NCBI GenBank assembly: GCA_020636095.1
Contig: JACJYN010000003.1
Span: 1,054,001-1,118,000, forward strand
Length of the DNA: 64,000 nt
Direction of reading: 5' to 3'
DNA from: Lewinellaceae bacterium
GTDB taxonomy: Bacteria; Bacteroidota; Bacteroidia; Chitinophagales; Saprospiraceae
The position numbers were made by a program, and so were the translations under genes. A model generated the notes under the pieces. It had not been told where the DNA came from. It worked only from the letters and a program-made list of their open reading frames with translations, and did not search any database. Every line of letters begins with the position of its first letter. The first letter of the stretch is position 1. Positions 33,881-43,186 of the stretch are shown here, piece by piece.

Positions 33881-36112
33881 ATGTCTCGACCAATATTCAT
33901 TATTATAGCTTTCATGCTTAGTTCCACCGCCCTTTTCGGCCAAATCCTGGAGGGTAAGGTATTGGACCAATACGGAACCCCTATTCAGGATGCGTATGTC
34001 ATCAAACAAGCTGACGTTGAACACACCCACACCAATGAACTGGGCATTTTTCGCCTCGCCGGCTTGCAGGCCGGCGATACGATCAACGTCAGTTTTGTGG
34101 GTTTCAAAAGCCGGCAACTGGTTTTGGAGGAGGAAGATTTCAGCCAGCGTTTTACGGTGAAGCTGGACGAGTCGCCCATCACTTTGGAGCAGGTCGTCAT
34201 TTCTAAAAAGATCAGCACTTTAAATCAGATCGCTACTGTCGACCTGGAAAATAACCCCGTGAATTCTTCCCAGGAGGTACTGCGCAAAGTGCCGGGGCTC
34301 TTCATCGCCCAACACGCCGGCGGTGGCAAGGCCGAGCAGATATTCCTGCGCGGTTTTGATATCGACCATGGCACCGACATCAGTATCACTGTGGATGGCA
34401 TGCCGGTCAACATGGTTTCGCACGCTCACGGGCAAGGTTATGCCGATTTGCACTTTCTGATCCCGGAAGCTATTGAAAACATCGATTTCGGCAAAGGCCC
34501 TTACTATGCTGCCAAAGGCAATTTCGCTACCGCCGGTTATGTGGATTTTCAAACGAAGGAGAAATTAGATAACAGCCAGGCCTCGGTGGAATACGGCCAA
34601 TTCAATACCCTCAGGACGGTGGGCCTGTTCGACCTGCTGGGCGATGCCTCTAATCAGCATGCTTACCTGGGAGCGGAATACGTTTTGACCGACGGCCCCT
34701 TCGAGTCTTCCCAAAACTTCAACCGGATCAACCTTATGGGTAAATACACCGCCAACCTGCCCAACAATGATAAGCTGAGTTTTTCTGCTTCGCACTTTAG
34801 TAGCAAGTGGGACGCCTCCGGGCAGGTTCCCCAGCGGGCGGTAGATGCCGGCCTGATCGGCCGTTTTGGCGCCATCGACGACACCGAAGGGGGCGCGACC
34901 AGCCGGACCAATATTCTTTTTAGCCATACCAAGGCGCTTACCGGAGATGCCTTTGTCAAAAGCCGGGCTTATTTTACGAATTACGATTTTGAACTCTATT
35001 CCAATTTTACCTTTTTTCTGAATGACCCCGTTAACGGAGACCAGATTCGGCAAAAGGAGGCAAGGAATATCTTTGGGGTGGAGAGTGTATTACACCGGCA
35101 GATGCAGTTGAGCGGCGCCGCCTTCAATATCCAGGGAGGCGCTGGCCTGCGCTATGACCTGGTTAAAGGCAATGAGTTGTCCCGTACCCTGAACCGGCGG
35201 GCTACCCTCGAACCCGTTGCGCTGGGAGACATCAATGAGTCCAATTTTTACAGCTTTGTCGATGCGGAATTCGATCTCGGCAAGGTATTGATCAACCCTG
35301 GCCTGCGGATCGATTATTTTAAATTCGATTACGTAAACCAATTGGCTCTCAACTACCGCACCCTTTCTGAAGATAAGTTTTTTGCCAGCCCCAAACTCAA
35401 CTTCCTCTACAATCCCAACCGCCACTGGCAGTTCTTTTTAAAATCCGGCATTGGTTTTCACTCCAATGACACCCGGGTCGTGGTAGCGCAAAGAGGGCAG
35501 GAAATACTGCCGGCGGCTTTCGGCGCAGACCTGGGGGCTATATGGAAGCCCCTGCCCCGCCTGTGGTTCAACGCTGCTCTGTGGTATCTCTTTCTGGAAC
35601 AGGAGTTTGTCTATGTGGGGGATGAAGGCATTGTGGAACCTAGTGGCCAAACGCGCCGTTATGGACTGGACTTCGGTATTCGCTACCAACTGTCGGACGG
35701 GTTGTTTTTTGACTCGGACGTCAATTATACCATCGCCCGGGCCATTGACGAGCCGGAGGCCGCCAATTACATTCCGCTGGCTCCTGACCTGACCGCCACC
35801 GGCGGCCTCGTCTTTCAGTCTCCGGCTGGCTTCTCCGGCAGTCTCCGGTACCGCTATATCCGGGACCGTCCGGCTAATGAAGACGGCAGCATCACGGCGG
35901 AAGGGTATCTGGTAACCGACGCCAACTTCAGCTATTCCTTCAAAAAGGCCACCTTTAGCATTATCGGAGAAAACCTGCTGGATACGGACTGGAATGAAGC
36001 CCAGTTTGCTACGGAGTCCAGGCTGAAGGGAGAGGTTGAAAGCGTTGAGGAGCTTCACTTTACTCCGGGGACGCCTTTTTTTCTGAGGGGCAAGGTTACT
36101 TATCGGTTCTAA
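33881..36112 (+). CDS. TonB-dependent outer membrane receptor
   Basis: 743 residues from the ATG at 33881 (signal MSRPIFIIIAFMLSSTALFG); the ORF extends 38 codons upstream without meaning. A CarboxypepD_reg-like domain (GKVLDQYGTPIQDAYV to about residue 95) precedes the plug (PVNSSQEVLRKVPGLFIAQH, FLRGFDIDHGTDISITVDG) and a 22-strand-type barrel ending in FFLRGKVTYRF. The HAHGQGYADLH stretch in the plug is unusually His-rich. It imports a ligand with TonB energy; the preceding His-rich peptide suggests a metal or metal chelate. No SusD partner is present. A strong terminator follows. Confidence 0.92.
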   Translation: MSRPIFIIIAFMLSSTALFGQILEGKVLDQYGTPIQDAYVIKQADVEHTHTNELGIFRLAGLQAGDTINVSFVGFKSRQLVLEEEDFSQRFTVKLDESPITLEQVVISKKISTLNQIATVDLENNPVNSSQEVLRKVPGLFIAQHAGGGKAEQIFLRGFDIDHGTDISITVDGMPVNMVSHAHGQGYADLHFLIPEAIENIDFGKGPYYAAKGNFATAGYVDFQTKEKLDNSQASVEYGQFNTLRTVGLFDLLGDASNQHAYLGAEYVLTDGPFESSQNFNRINLMGKYTANLPNNDKLSFSASHFSSKWDASGQVPQRAVDAGLIGRFGAIDDTEGGATSRTNILFSHTKALTGDAFVKSRAYFTNYDFELYSNFTFFLNDPVNGDQIRQKEARNIFGVESVLHRQMQLSGAAFNIQGGAGLRYDLVKGNELSRTLNRRATLEPVALGDINESNFYSFVDAEFDLGKVLINPGLRIDYFKFDYVNQLALNYRTLSEDKFFASPKLNFLYNPNRHWQFFLKSGIGFHSNDTRVVVAQRGQEILPAAFGADLGAIWKPLPRLWFNAALWYLFLEQEFVYVGDEGIVEPSGQTRRYGLDFGIRYQLSDGLFFDSDVNYTIARAIDEPEAANYIPLAPDLTATGGLVFQSPAGFSGSLRYRYIRDRPANEDGSITAEGYLVTDANFSYSFKKATFSIIGENLLDTDWNEAQFATESRLKGEVESVEELHFTPGTPFFLRGKVTYRF

Positions 36113-36136
36113 CCGAACCATCTTCCTAAAGAAAAA

Positions 36137-36174
36137 GCCATCCTGAATGTGAATTTTCAGGATGGCCTTTTTTT
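36137..36174 (+). terminator. rho-independent terminator after the TonB receptor gene
   Basis: GCCATCCTGAA (36137-36147) pairs perfectly with TTCAGGATGGC (36156-36166), followed by eight T. Preceded by an A-run, so it may also serve the converging gene. Confidence 0.92.
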
Positions 36175-36216
36175 CAAAGGATGATTTCTTAAAGAGCGTT
36201 CGGGTGTTGTATCGAT

Positions 36217-37239
36217 TTATTTATTTTCCAACGGGTAGTAGACTTTAGTGAGCCATTTGGAAGCATCTTTTTCCGTCTCCGGGTCGGTGACATATTCTTC
36301 AATGGCCGGGGGCGTTGTTTTTACTCCGGTAGCGGTGATGTACTGCTCCATAGCTGTATGGGCGTCGCCGATGTTGTGGTAATCTCCATAGTAATCTATC
36401 ACAAGTGCCTCCGACGCAGGGATTTCAACAGCGCTGAACCCGTTGATATCCGTTTTAGCCTTTACAGGTATAGCGCCGGCCATATCTGTCGTTTTGCTGG
36501 CTTCATCCCAGGTGAAGTAGAGGCCGCAGGGCGCGCCGGCTATTTCTGCCCCATTTTTCTGGGCCGCTTGCATGGCTTTTCCAAGAGAAGCGGTAAAAAA
36601 TTCCGTGACCTTATCCATCTGAACCGTTTCCCGGACGGCTACGAAGTGCTGCATCGGCATGGGTACTCTTTTTACCTCATATCCATTGTACTTCTGGTCG
36701 GCCATAGCCTCCGCCTTCTTCTCCACCACGCCTTTCAGCAACTCCAGGCCGCGGTCGTAATCTTTATGGATATTACCTTCGAGATCCTGAAATAACATCA
36801 TGGCGTTGATAGGAAAGGGGAATTTGGTATGGAAGCTCCAACTGGCCTCGGCGCCGCCCTCTACGGCTTTGATATCCCAATCGCTGTCGGCCTGGCCCAT
36901 GCCTTCGAATTCTATTACTACATCCAGGTTCTCATTCGGGTGGCTCTCGGTAATGGTCATTTTTCCGTTTCCGGAATTTTCGGAAACCCAGGAGGAAGTC
37001 GCTCCCTTTCCCACAGTAATTTCGCCCATCGTGCTTTTAATGGTAGGGTCGGCCTCTTTCCAGGGAGACCAGCTATCCCAGCTGGACAGGTCGTTGACCG
37101 TGTTGAAAACGAGCTCCGGCGGCGCATCGATTACGATAGAACGAGTGGTGGTGAACTCCTTAGGAGCAACCAGGGCCAGGATCAGAAAAACCCCTACCAG
37201 GCCTAAAATGACAAACAAGATGATTTTAAGTGCTCTCAT
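36217..37239 (-). CDS. SRPBCC-GyrI-like two-domain membrane-anchored protein
   Basis: 340 residues. One N-terminal membrane segment (ALKIILFVILGLVGVFLILA), then an SRPBCC/polyketide-cyclase-like domain (residues about 33-170, SIVIDAPPELVFNTVNDLSSWDSW) and a GyrI-like/effector-binding domain (about 185-335, KRVPMPMQHFVAVRETV ... YYGDYHNIGDAH). Both folds bind small hydrophobic ligands. The arrangement is common in Bacteroidota, with no fixed function that I know. It is divergently placed from the cyclase gene, sharing an upstream region with repeated AAAACAAAT motifs. Confidence 0.87.
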   Translation of the reverse strand: MRALKIILFVILGLVGVFLILALVAPKEFTTTRSIVIDAPPELVFNTVNDLSSWDSWSPWKEADPTIKSTMGEITVGKGATSSWVSENSGNGKMTITESHPNENLDVVIEFEGMGQADSDWDIKAVEGGAEASWSFHTKFPFPINAMMLFQDLEGNIHKDYDRGLELLKGVVEKKAEAMADQKYNGYEVKRVPMPMQHFVAVRETVQMDKVTEFFTASLGKAMQAAQKNGAEIAGAPCGLYFTWDEASKTTDMAGAIPVKAKTDINGFSAVEIPASEALVIDYYGDYHNIGDAHTAMEQYITATGVKTTPPAIEEYVTDPETEKDASKWLTKVYYPLENK

Positions 37240-37342
37240 GGTTATTGTTTTTAGTTTGCAAGTTGGTGACTTTTTGTTTGGCTTGGCACTTTACCCAAAC
37301 AGCGAGATCGCTACAGATGATGGCACTATATGGAGAGTTTGC

Positions 37343-37403
37343 AAAACAAATTGCTCTTCAAAAATAAATTATTTGTTTTAACAAAACAAATTAAAAACAA
37401 ATT
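37343..37403. promoter_or_regulatory. cluster of AAAACAAAT motifs between divergent genes
   Basis: AAAACAAATT occurs at 37343-37352, 37383-37392 and 37394-37403, and its inverse ATTTGTTTT at 37371-37379. The second and the inverse copy make a 21-base palindrome (37371-37391) with a 3-base centre. The spacing and position between two divergent genes suggest a regulator binding site, but the AT-rich context weakens this. Confidence 0.45.
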
Positions 37404-37498
37404 TTTTATTATCTAATATTCTATCCCCTCCGGCCAGGGCTATCCCCGTGAAATTGCTTAGCTTGCAAAGTGTTTCATCAGGCAAACTGCAACTCGAT

Positions 37499-40400
37499 AT
37501 GCGCACATTTTGGCTCTATATATACTTTGTTATTATTCTGCCTTTTTCGGCCTTTGCTCAATCCGCCAATGTGCAGATCAGGGTTTTTGATGTTGATGAG
37601 GGGTTGAGCCATCGTAAAGTCGTCAAGATTCTTCAGGATAGTAAGGGCTTTATCTGGATGGCTACCATCGATGGCCTCAACCGGTTTGACGGCTACCAGT
37701 TCCTTCGCTTTAAGAGCCAGGGCGAAGAGCAGTTCCTCCCTCATGACGCTTTCACGGATATGCTCATCGACGACAAGGACGACATCTGGCTGTCCAGCCC
37801 GGATTTCATTACGATCTTCCAACCGGAGAGCAACCGCTTCCGGGAGGTAAAAGTAAAGCAGGGCGAGATCGTTGAGCGTCAGTCCATCGTGCCGCAAAGT
37901 TTATTTCTGGACTCAAGCCGTCGTCTGTGGATGGCTGCCTACGATGAAAATTCGGCGGAAAACAACCTGCGCGTATTGGAGGGCCATGACAGCATCCGGC
38001 AGGCTACCCGCCTGGAGGGTAGCTACCCCAAGCATCCCGGCGTGCAGGTAGGCGATACGCTTTATGTCGGAGCTTATGACCGGATAGCCTGGAAGCTCAA
38101 TACTCAGGGTAATATAGTGGAAGCGCTGGAATTGCCTCCCGGGCCGAACCGGCGAATCTCTCAAATACAGGTAGTCAAAGACAGCTTGTTTATCCTATGT
38201 ATGGATGGTACGCTGTTTACGTACCGGCCAGCCTCTGGGCTTCTCCGGCAGCACCCCATGAGTTTTGAAACGGAAATGGCCAGCGCCTTGCTCGTTGAGC
38301 CCAACGGCAATATCTGGGCCGGCGGCCGCGGGAAGCTGCTCTACTACGATCAAAAAAGAGGGCAAACCATTGACTACGGCCCCCATATCCTGGAGGCCGT
38401 AGGGGCAACTTGTACGTATCGGCAGATTTTTCAGGACCGTTCCGGAGTGATTTGGGTAGCCTCGGACTTCGGCGCTATCAAGATTCTCCATACGGATCCG
38501 GCCTTTACTCAATATCTGAGCGGCAGAAATGAATACTGCAGCAGTGTGTACTGTAGCACCCGGGGCATCACTGAGGATGAAGCAGGCAATATTTACATCT
38601 CTTATTACAGTGCCATTCACGTGCTGGAGCCGGATTCTGACAACTTGCGGCCGTTGTTCCCGTCCAATGATTTTTTTAACTATCCCTTTGGGCTTACTTA
38701 CTTTAAAGGAGCCCTTTACACCGGTAATGGTAAGCGAATAGACCTGAAGACCCTCCGGGTAGATACCCTTTTGAACCACCCCTCCCAGGACCTCGGCCAC
38801 GTACTGGCCGATAAAGACAGCCTCCTGTGGATCGGTTTTATGAACTGGCTTTACCAGTACGATCCCGAAAAAAAGATACTCCGGGAGTTCCAGGACAGCC
38901 AAGGCAAATGGGATAGCCTCAATGGCAACATCAGCTATTTGTACCAGGGTAAAACCAATGACTGGATATGGGTGGCTACTTTGTCGAACGGAATCTACAA
39001 GATCGACAAGAAGAAAGGGCGCCTGGAGCATTACCACGCCGGTAAGGACAGCCCGGTTGTCCTGCGCGATAACCAGGTCAATGCCTTATACGAAGACGGC
39101 CAGGGGCAGCTCTGGATAGCGAGTGCTCAGGGACTGCTCTGCCTGAACCTGGCCACCGGGCGGCTGAAGGAGTACACTACCGAGGAAGGGTTATCCAACA
39201 ATTTCATCAACGGTATTTTGCCGGAGGGGGATTCCTGTATTTGGGCCAGTACCGACAACGGGTTGTGCCGCCTGAGTATCAAAACGGGAAAATTCAACAA
39301 CTTCTTCGTCAAGGACGGCCTCTCCGCCAATGAGTTCAACCGCATCTCTTTTTACCGGTCGCGCGCGGGCAGAATGTACTTCGGCGGCCTCAATGGCGTC
39401 AACGCCTTCCTGCCCGGCCCTTATTTGTTCGAAAAGAAGGAAGAAGAACAGGAAGCGCCCATCATTTTTACCCGTTTTAGCAAGTTCGACGGCAGAAGCG
39501 GTAATATGGTCAACCGAATTGATGGATTATCTTCCGGCGAGGTGATCATTATCTCACCCTGGGACCGTTTTTTTTCTTTCGAATTTTCCCTGGCGGACTA
39601 CCGCCAGCCGATCGATAACGTCTTCAGCTGCTGGCTGGAGGGCTACGAAAATGACTGGCTGCCGGCCATGGAGAACCACAGCATCCGGTACAACAACATT
39701 CCGGCCGGTACTTATACTTTTCGGGTGCGCTCCAAGGTGGGCGTCAACAATCCGGAATGGAACAGCCAGCAGTTGGCGATACGAGTAGTGGTGCAGGAGG
39801 CATTTTACAATAGCTGGTGGTTCTGGCTGCTCTGTGCCGGCATGCTCGCCGGTGGGGTTTTCGCCATCATGCGCTACCGCATCTACTTGATTCACAAGCG
39901 CGAAATGGCCCTCGAGCAACTGGTCCGGGAGCGCACCCAGGAACTGGAACTGGAAAAACAGAAATCAGAAGAGCTGTTGCTCAATATCCTGCCGGCCGAA
40001 CTGGCAGAGGAGCTCAAAAAATTTGGCGCTGCCAAGGCCAAGCGCCATGAGCTGGTCACCGTCATGTTTTCCGACTTTAAGGGCTTCTCCCGTATCTCCG
40101 AACAGATGGATCCCGAAGATTTGGTGGCGGAGATCGACTACTGTTTCCGGGCCTTCGATGAGATCATGGAAAAATACGGCCTGGAAAAAATTAAAACTGT
40201 TGGCGACGCTTACCTCTGTGTGGGCGGCATCCGGGATGACGACGGTGATGAGGCCACCCGCGTCATCCTGGCCGCTATGGAGATTCAGGAGTTTATGGCT
40301 GGCCTGAGAATTCAACGGGAGGCCGAGGAGAAGCCCTGCTTTGAAGCCCGTATCGGCATCCATACCGGAGCGGTGGTAGCCGGCATTGTCGGCATTAAAA

Positions 40401-40603
40401 AATTTGCCTACGACATCTGGGGCGATACAGTCAACCTGGCGGCCCGCATGGAAACCAACGGCGATGCGGGAAAGGTCAATATCTCTGAAACTACCTATGA
40501 TCTTACTCAGAAACTCTTCCGGTGTACCTACCACGGGCAGTACACGGAAACGGACGGAGAGGACATCAATATGTATTACGTCGAGGAGTATCTTGGGGAT
40601 TAG
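37499..40603 (+). CDS. membrane adenylate cyclase with periplasmic Reg_prop/Y_Y_Y sensor
   Basis: 1034 residues from the ATG at 37499, which gives a signal peptide (MRTFWLYIYFVIILPFSAFA); a GTG 17 codons upstream is possible. Two-component-regulator propeller repeats (LQDSKGFIWMATIDGLNRFD and similar) fill residues 25-650, then a Y_Y_Y domain (about 690-765), one membrane helix (about 771-793), a coiled coil (RERTQELELEKQKSEELLLN) and a class III cyclase domain (about 848-1020). Metal-binding Asp is in VMFSDFKGFS. The specificity positions are Lys (KIKTVGDAY) and Asp (DIWGDTVNLAARM), as in adenylate rather than guanylate cyclases. It likely turns a periplasmic signal into cAMP. Confidence 0.92.
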   Translation: MRTFWLYIYFVIILPFSAFAQSANVQIRVFDVDEGLSHRKVVKILQDSKGFIWMATIDGLNRFDGYQFLRFKSQGEEQFLPHDAFTDMLIDDKDDIWLSSPDFITIFQPESNRFREVKVKQGEIVERQSIVPQSLFLDSSRRLWMAAYDENSAENNLRVLEGHDSIRQATRLEGSYPKHPGVQVGDTLYVGAYDRIAWKLNTQGNIVEALELPPGPNRRISQIQVVKDSLFILCMDGTLFTYRPASGLLRQHPMSFETEMASALLVEPNGNIWAGGRGKLLYYDQKRGQTIDYGPHILEAVGATCTYRQIFQDRSGVIWVASDFGAIKILHTDPAFTQYLSGRNEYCSSVYCSTRGITEDEAGNIYISYYSAIHVLEPDSDNLRPLFPSNDFFNYPFGLTYFKGALYTGNGKRIDLKTLRVDTLLNHPSQDLGHVLADKDSLLWIGFMNWLYQYDPEKKILREFQDSQGKWDSLNGNISYLYQGKTNDWIWVATLSNGIYKIDKKKGRLEHYHAGKDSPVVLRDNQVNALYEDGQGQLWIASAQGLLCLNLATGRLKEYTTEEGLSNNFINGILPEGDSCIWASTDNGLCRLSIKTGKFNNFFVKDGLSANEFNRISFYRSRAGRMYFGGLNGVNAFLPGPYLFEKKEEEQEAPIIFTRFSKFDGRSGNMVNRIDGLSSGEVIIISPWDRFFSFEFSLADYRQPIDNVFSCWLEGYENDWLPAMENHSIRYNNIPAGTYTFRVRSKVGVNNPEWNSQQLAIRVVVQEAFYNSWWFWLLCAGMLAGGVFAIMRYRIYLIHKREMALEQLVRERTQELELEKQKSEELLLNILPAELAEELKKFGAAKAKRHELVTVMFSDFKGFSRISEQMDPEDLVAEIDYCFRAFDEIMEKYGLEKIKTVGDAYLCVGGIRDDDGDEATRVILAAMEIQEFMAGLRIQREAEEKPCFEARIGIHTGAVVAGIVGIKKFAYDIWGDTVNLAARMETNGDAGKVNISETTYDLTQKLFRCTYHGQYTETDGEDINMYYVEEYLGD

Positions 40604-40832
40604 TGCGCCGGGAACGAAATTCTTAACCAATTCTTTGGGCTCTTTTACGGCCATGCTGCGTTGCTCCTTCCTTCCGTAGCTTAGGCTATGGTCGGTCGTC
40701 GCGCCTTGCCTGTCTCCGCCGGCCATAGCCTTACGCTTGCGCCGAAGCTGGCTACAGCGTAGGAGCATGGCGACGAGCCGGCCGTAAAACAGCCTCAAAT
40801 TATTGACCAACAACTTCGTTCCCGGCGCACTA
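40601..40832. repeat. palindromic intergenic element, family B, copy b
   Basis: TAGTGCGCCGGGAACGAA (40601-40618) is the exact reverse complement of 40815-40832. Inner arms pair as well (TTTTACGGCC with GGCCGTAAAA). The family core is present in reverse orientation (about 40650-40705). The element fills the gap between the cyclase and P450 genes exactly, and its terminal TAG is the stop codon of both. Confidence 0.85.
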
Positions 40833-42188
40833 GCTGGATACCCTCACCATCACTCCGTTCCGGGGCCGCAGCGTGATCAGTGGTTGCAGTTCCGGCTCAA
40901 AACCGGGCGCTGACTCCAGTTTATAGCGCTGCAGTATTTTCACCAACACCAGCTGCATCTCCATCAGGGCAAAGTTGTTGCCGATACACAGCCGCGGCCC
41001 ACCGCCGAAAGGCATGAAGGCGAAAGGATGGTATTCTTTTTTGCGTTCCCGGCTGAAGCGCTCCGGGCGGAAGGCTTCGGGATCGTCCCATAAGCTGGGC
41101 CGGCGGTGGATGCCGTAGATGTAAGCTACCACCCGGCTGCCTTTGGGCAGCGGCAAATCTCCGTATTGATCATCCTCCACGCAGAGTCGGTCCGTAATCC
41201 AGGCAGGTGGGTACAGGCGCATGGCCTCATCGATCACCTGCAGGGTGTACTCCAGTTGGGGCAAATCCTCAAAGCCCGGTTCGCGGCCGCCCAGCACGGC
41301 CTCGTGTTCCTGGCGCAGGCGAGCCACCACTTCGGGGTGCTGTCCGAGCAAATGCCACATCCAGGAAAGGGCATTGGCCGTCGTCTCATGGCCGGCTACG
41401 AAGAGGATGGCGCTCTCTTCGGTTAGCTGCCGGTCGTCCATACCCTTTCCGGTATCTTCATAGCGGGCTTCGAGCAGCATCTGCAGCAGGTCGTCATGCC
41501 GTTCATTGGACGACCGCCGGGCCTGGATGTGTTGAAGGATAATCGCGTCAAATTTTTCTGACAGCGCTTTGTGCTCCCGGTACAAACCGGAGAAGCGGAA
41601 CCAGGGAATCAGGTAGGGCTGCCGGAAGGTGCGGGTGATGAAGGCCTGGACCACCGTCACCGTATCGCGGAGGAAGGCCAGATCTTCTTCCTGCAGGCTG
41701 GTAGTGAACAACGACTTGGCCACCACCCGAAAGGCAAGTTCCATCATCAGGGGAGACATATCGACAGGCTGGCCGCCGGCCAGGGCCGGCTGGAAGCGCT
41801 GCTCCAGAAAATCCTCGATCTCCTGGTTCATAATGCCCGTCAGGCCCGCCAGGCGCTTGCGGTGAAAGCCGGGTTGTATCAGGCGGCGTTGCCGCAGCCA
41901 ATAGTCGCCGTCGCTGGTCAGCAGGCCGTTGCCCAGGAAGTACCCCATGCGCTCGGTTTGTATGGGCGATTTGCGCCACTTGCGGTGCTCTTTTTGCAGC
42001 ACGTGTTGGGCCAGGCCGGGATCGGTGGTGAGGATGCCCTTAACCATACCGCCCAGGTAGAACTCAAAGGTGGGGCCGTACTCGGCTACGTACTGGTCGA
42101 GCGCAACGATGGGGTTGTAGGCAAAGCGCAGGGAGTTGCGCAGGGTGGCCCAACGGGGTATGGCGGGGAGAGAGGGAGGGGTGGCCAT
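40830..42188 (-). CDS. cytochrome P450
   Basis: 452 residues from the ATG at 42188 (MATPPSLPAIPRW); a GTG at 42227 would overlap the upstream gene and is less likely. Signatures: I-helix oxygen-binding AGHETTANALSW, the ExxR pair in DEAMRLYPPAW, and the heme-Cys loop FMPFGGGPRLCIGNNFA. No N-terminal membrane anchor. It resembles bacterial members of the CYP102/CYP4-like fatty-acid hydroxylase side of the family, but the substrate cannot be set by eye. No ferredoxin or reductase is adjacent. It follows the AraC gene after 17 bases, suggesting co-transcription. Confidence 0.94.
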   Translation of the reverse strand: MATPPSLPAIPRWATLRNSLRFAYNPIVALDQYVAEYGPTFEFYLGGMVKGILTTDPGLAQHVLQKEHRKWRKSPIQTERMGYFLGNGLLTSDGDYWLRQRRLIQPGFHRKRLAGLTGIMNQEIEDFLEQRFQPALAGGQPVDMSPLMMELAFRVVAKSLFTTSLQEEDLAFLRDTVTVVQAFITRTFRQPYLIPWFRFSGLYREHKALSEKFDAIILQHIQARRSSNERHDDLLQMLLEARYEDTGKGMDDRQLTEESAILFVAGHETTANALSWMWHLLGQHPEVVARLRQEHEAVLGGREPGFEDLPQLEYTLQVIDEAMRLYPPAWITDRLCVEDDQYGDLPLPKGSRVVAYIYGIHRRPSLWDDPEAFRPERFSRERKKEYHPFAFMPFGGGPRLCIGNNFALMEMQLVLVKILQRYKLESAPGFEPELQPLITLRPRNGVMVRVSS

Positions 42189-42205
42189 GGCTTTTAGGTG
42201 GAAAG

Positions 42206-43072
42206 TTAGGGAATTTTCTTTCTCCACGCTGAAGGAGTATACCCAAATTGGCTTTTAAATACCTGGCTAAAGTGCGACACATTCTCAAAGCCACTATTAT
42301 GAGCAACTTCCGAGACGGTGCTGTCCGTCGTTTCCAGTAGCAGGCGGGCGTGTTGCAGGCGGCGCTGCCGGAGCCATTGGCCGGGGGACGCGCCATAGGC
42401 TTCCCGGAAATCCCTTTTAAAGGTGGAGAGGCTGCGCTGCGCCAGCCGGGCAAAAGCCTCCAATGGCAGGTTAAGGTAGAAATTCTGCTCCATCACCGAG
42501 TGGATATGGGGCTTGCTGCTGAGCAGGCTGGCCAGGAAGGCGGCAAAGGGGCGGTTGGCAGGCTCAGCAATCAGGGTGAGCAGCAGCTCTTCGAATTTCA
42601 GCGCCAGGGCGCGGCGGCGCGCCTCGTTGAGGGGGATGTTGAAGTAGGGGAGGGCGGAGTAATAAAACTGGCTGATGGGCGCCGTCACTTTGATTGGAAT
42701 GCCGGCCTTCCGGTGCGCCCTGACATTTTTGGGCAACAGGCCGGCGTGTTCGCGGGCAAACTGATCCAGCAACTCGTCGTCGATGAAAAACAGCAGGCTC
42801 TGGAATACCCCTCTGCCTTTGGGGATTTCTGACATCAGGTAGCCGCCCCGCCGCAGGAAGAGGGCCCGGTTGTAGCCCAGCTTGTAGGTTTCCTCCGCGG
42901 TGTGGATCACCTTGCGGCCCTCCAGTACGAAGACGATAAAGTTGCGGTCGGACCATACCCGGTTGCGGGTGGATTCCTCGTAGGCCCGGTACTCCACGAA
43001 GCGGAAGCCCGGCACGGCCTCTATCTTGGGAAATTGATCGGAGGATTGGAAGAATTGGTTGAGTTGGATCAT
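42206..43072 (-). CDS. AraC-family transcriptional regulator
   Basis: 288 residues from the ATG at 43072 (MIQLNQFFQSSDQFPKIEAV); the ORF extends upstream through a simple-sequence repeat and is trimmed. An N-terminal sensing half (FIVFVLEGRKVIHTAEETYK) is followed by two helix-turn-helices in the last 100 residues (LPLEAFARLAQRSLSTFKRD and STVSEVAHNSGFENVSHFSQ, ending FGYTPSAWRKK). It is directly upstream of the P450 gene on the same strand, which it probably controls. Confidence 0.92.
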   Translation of the reverse strand: MIQLNQFFQSSDQFPKIEAVPGFRFVEYRAYEESTRNRVWSDRNFIVFVLEGRKVIHTAEETYKLGYNRALFLRRGGYLMSEIPKGRGVFQSLLFFIDDELLDQFAREHAGLLPKNVRAHRKAGIPIKVTAPISQFYYSALPYFNIPLNEARRRALALKFEELLLTLIAEPANRPFAAFLASLLSSKPHIHSVMEQNFYLNLPLEAFARLAQRSLSTFKRDFREAYGASPGQWLRQRRLQHARLLLETTDSTVSEVAHNSGFENVSHFSQVFKSQFGYTPSAWRKKIP

Positions 43073-43109
43073 GGGAGGTAATATAGGTGGAAAAGTGGAA
43101 AAGTACGTA

Positions 43110-43169
43110 GGTGGAAAAGTGGAAATGTGTAAAGGACGCCCGGCGCCCGCACTTTTACACCTTTCCACC
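43110..43169. repeat. GTGGAAAAG-type inverted repeat
   Basis: GGTGGAAAAGTGGAAATGTG (from 43110) faces CACTTTTACACCTTTCCACC (43150-43169), pairing imperfectly around a GC-rich centre CGCCCGGCGC. It lies between the AraC start and the end of the next gene. Low-complexity, like other intergenic hairpins here. Confidence 0.5.
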
Positions 43170-43186
43170 CAAGCACCTTTATACCT

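Noticed and set aside
42189..42227. GTG start of the P450 at 42227
   Set aside because: It would overlap the araC-type gene by 22 bases; the ATG at 42188 leaves a normal 17-base gap.
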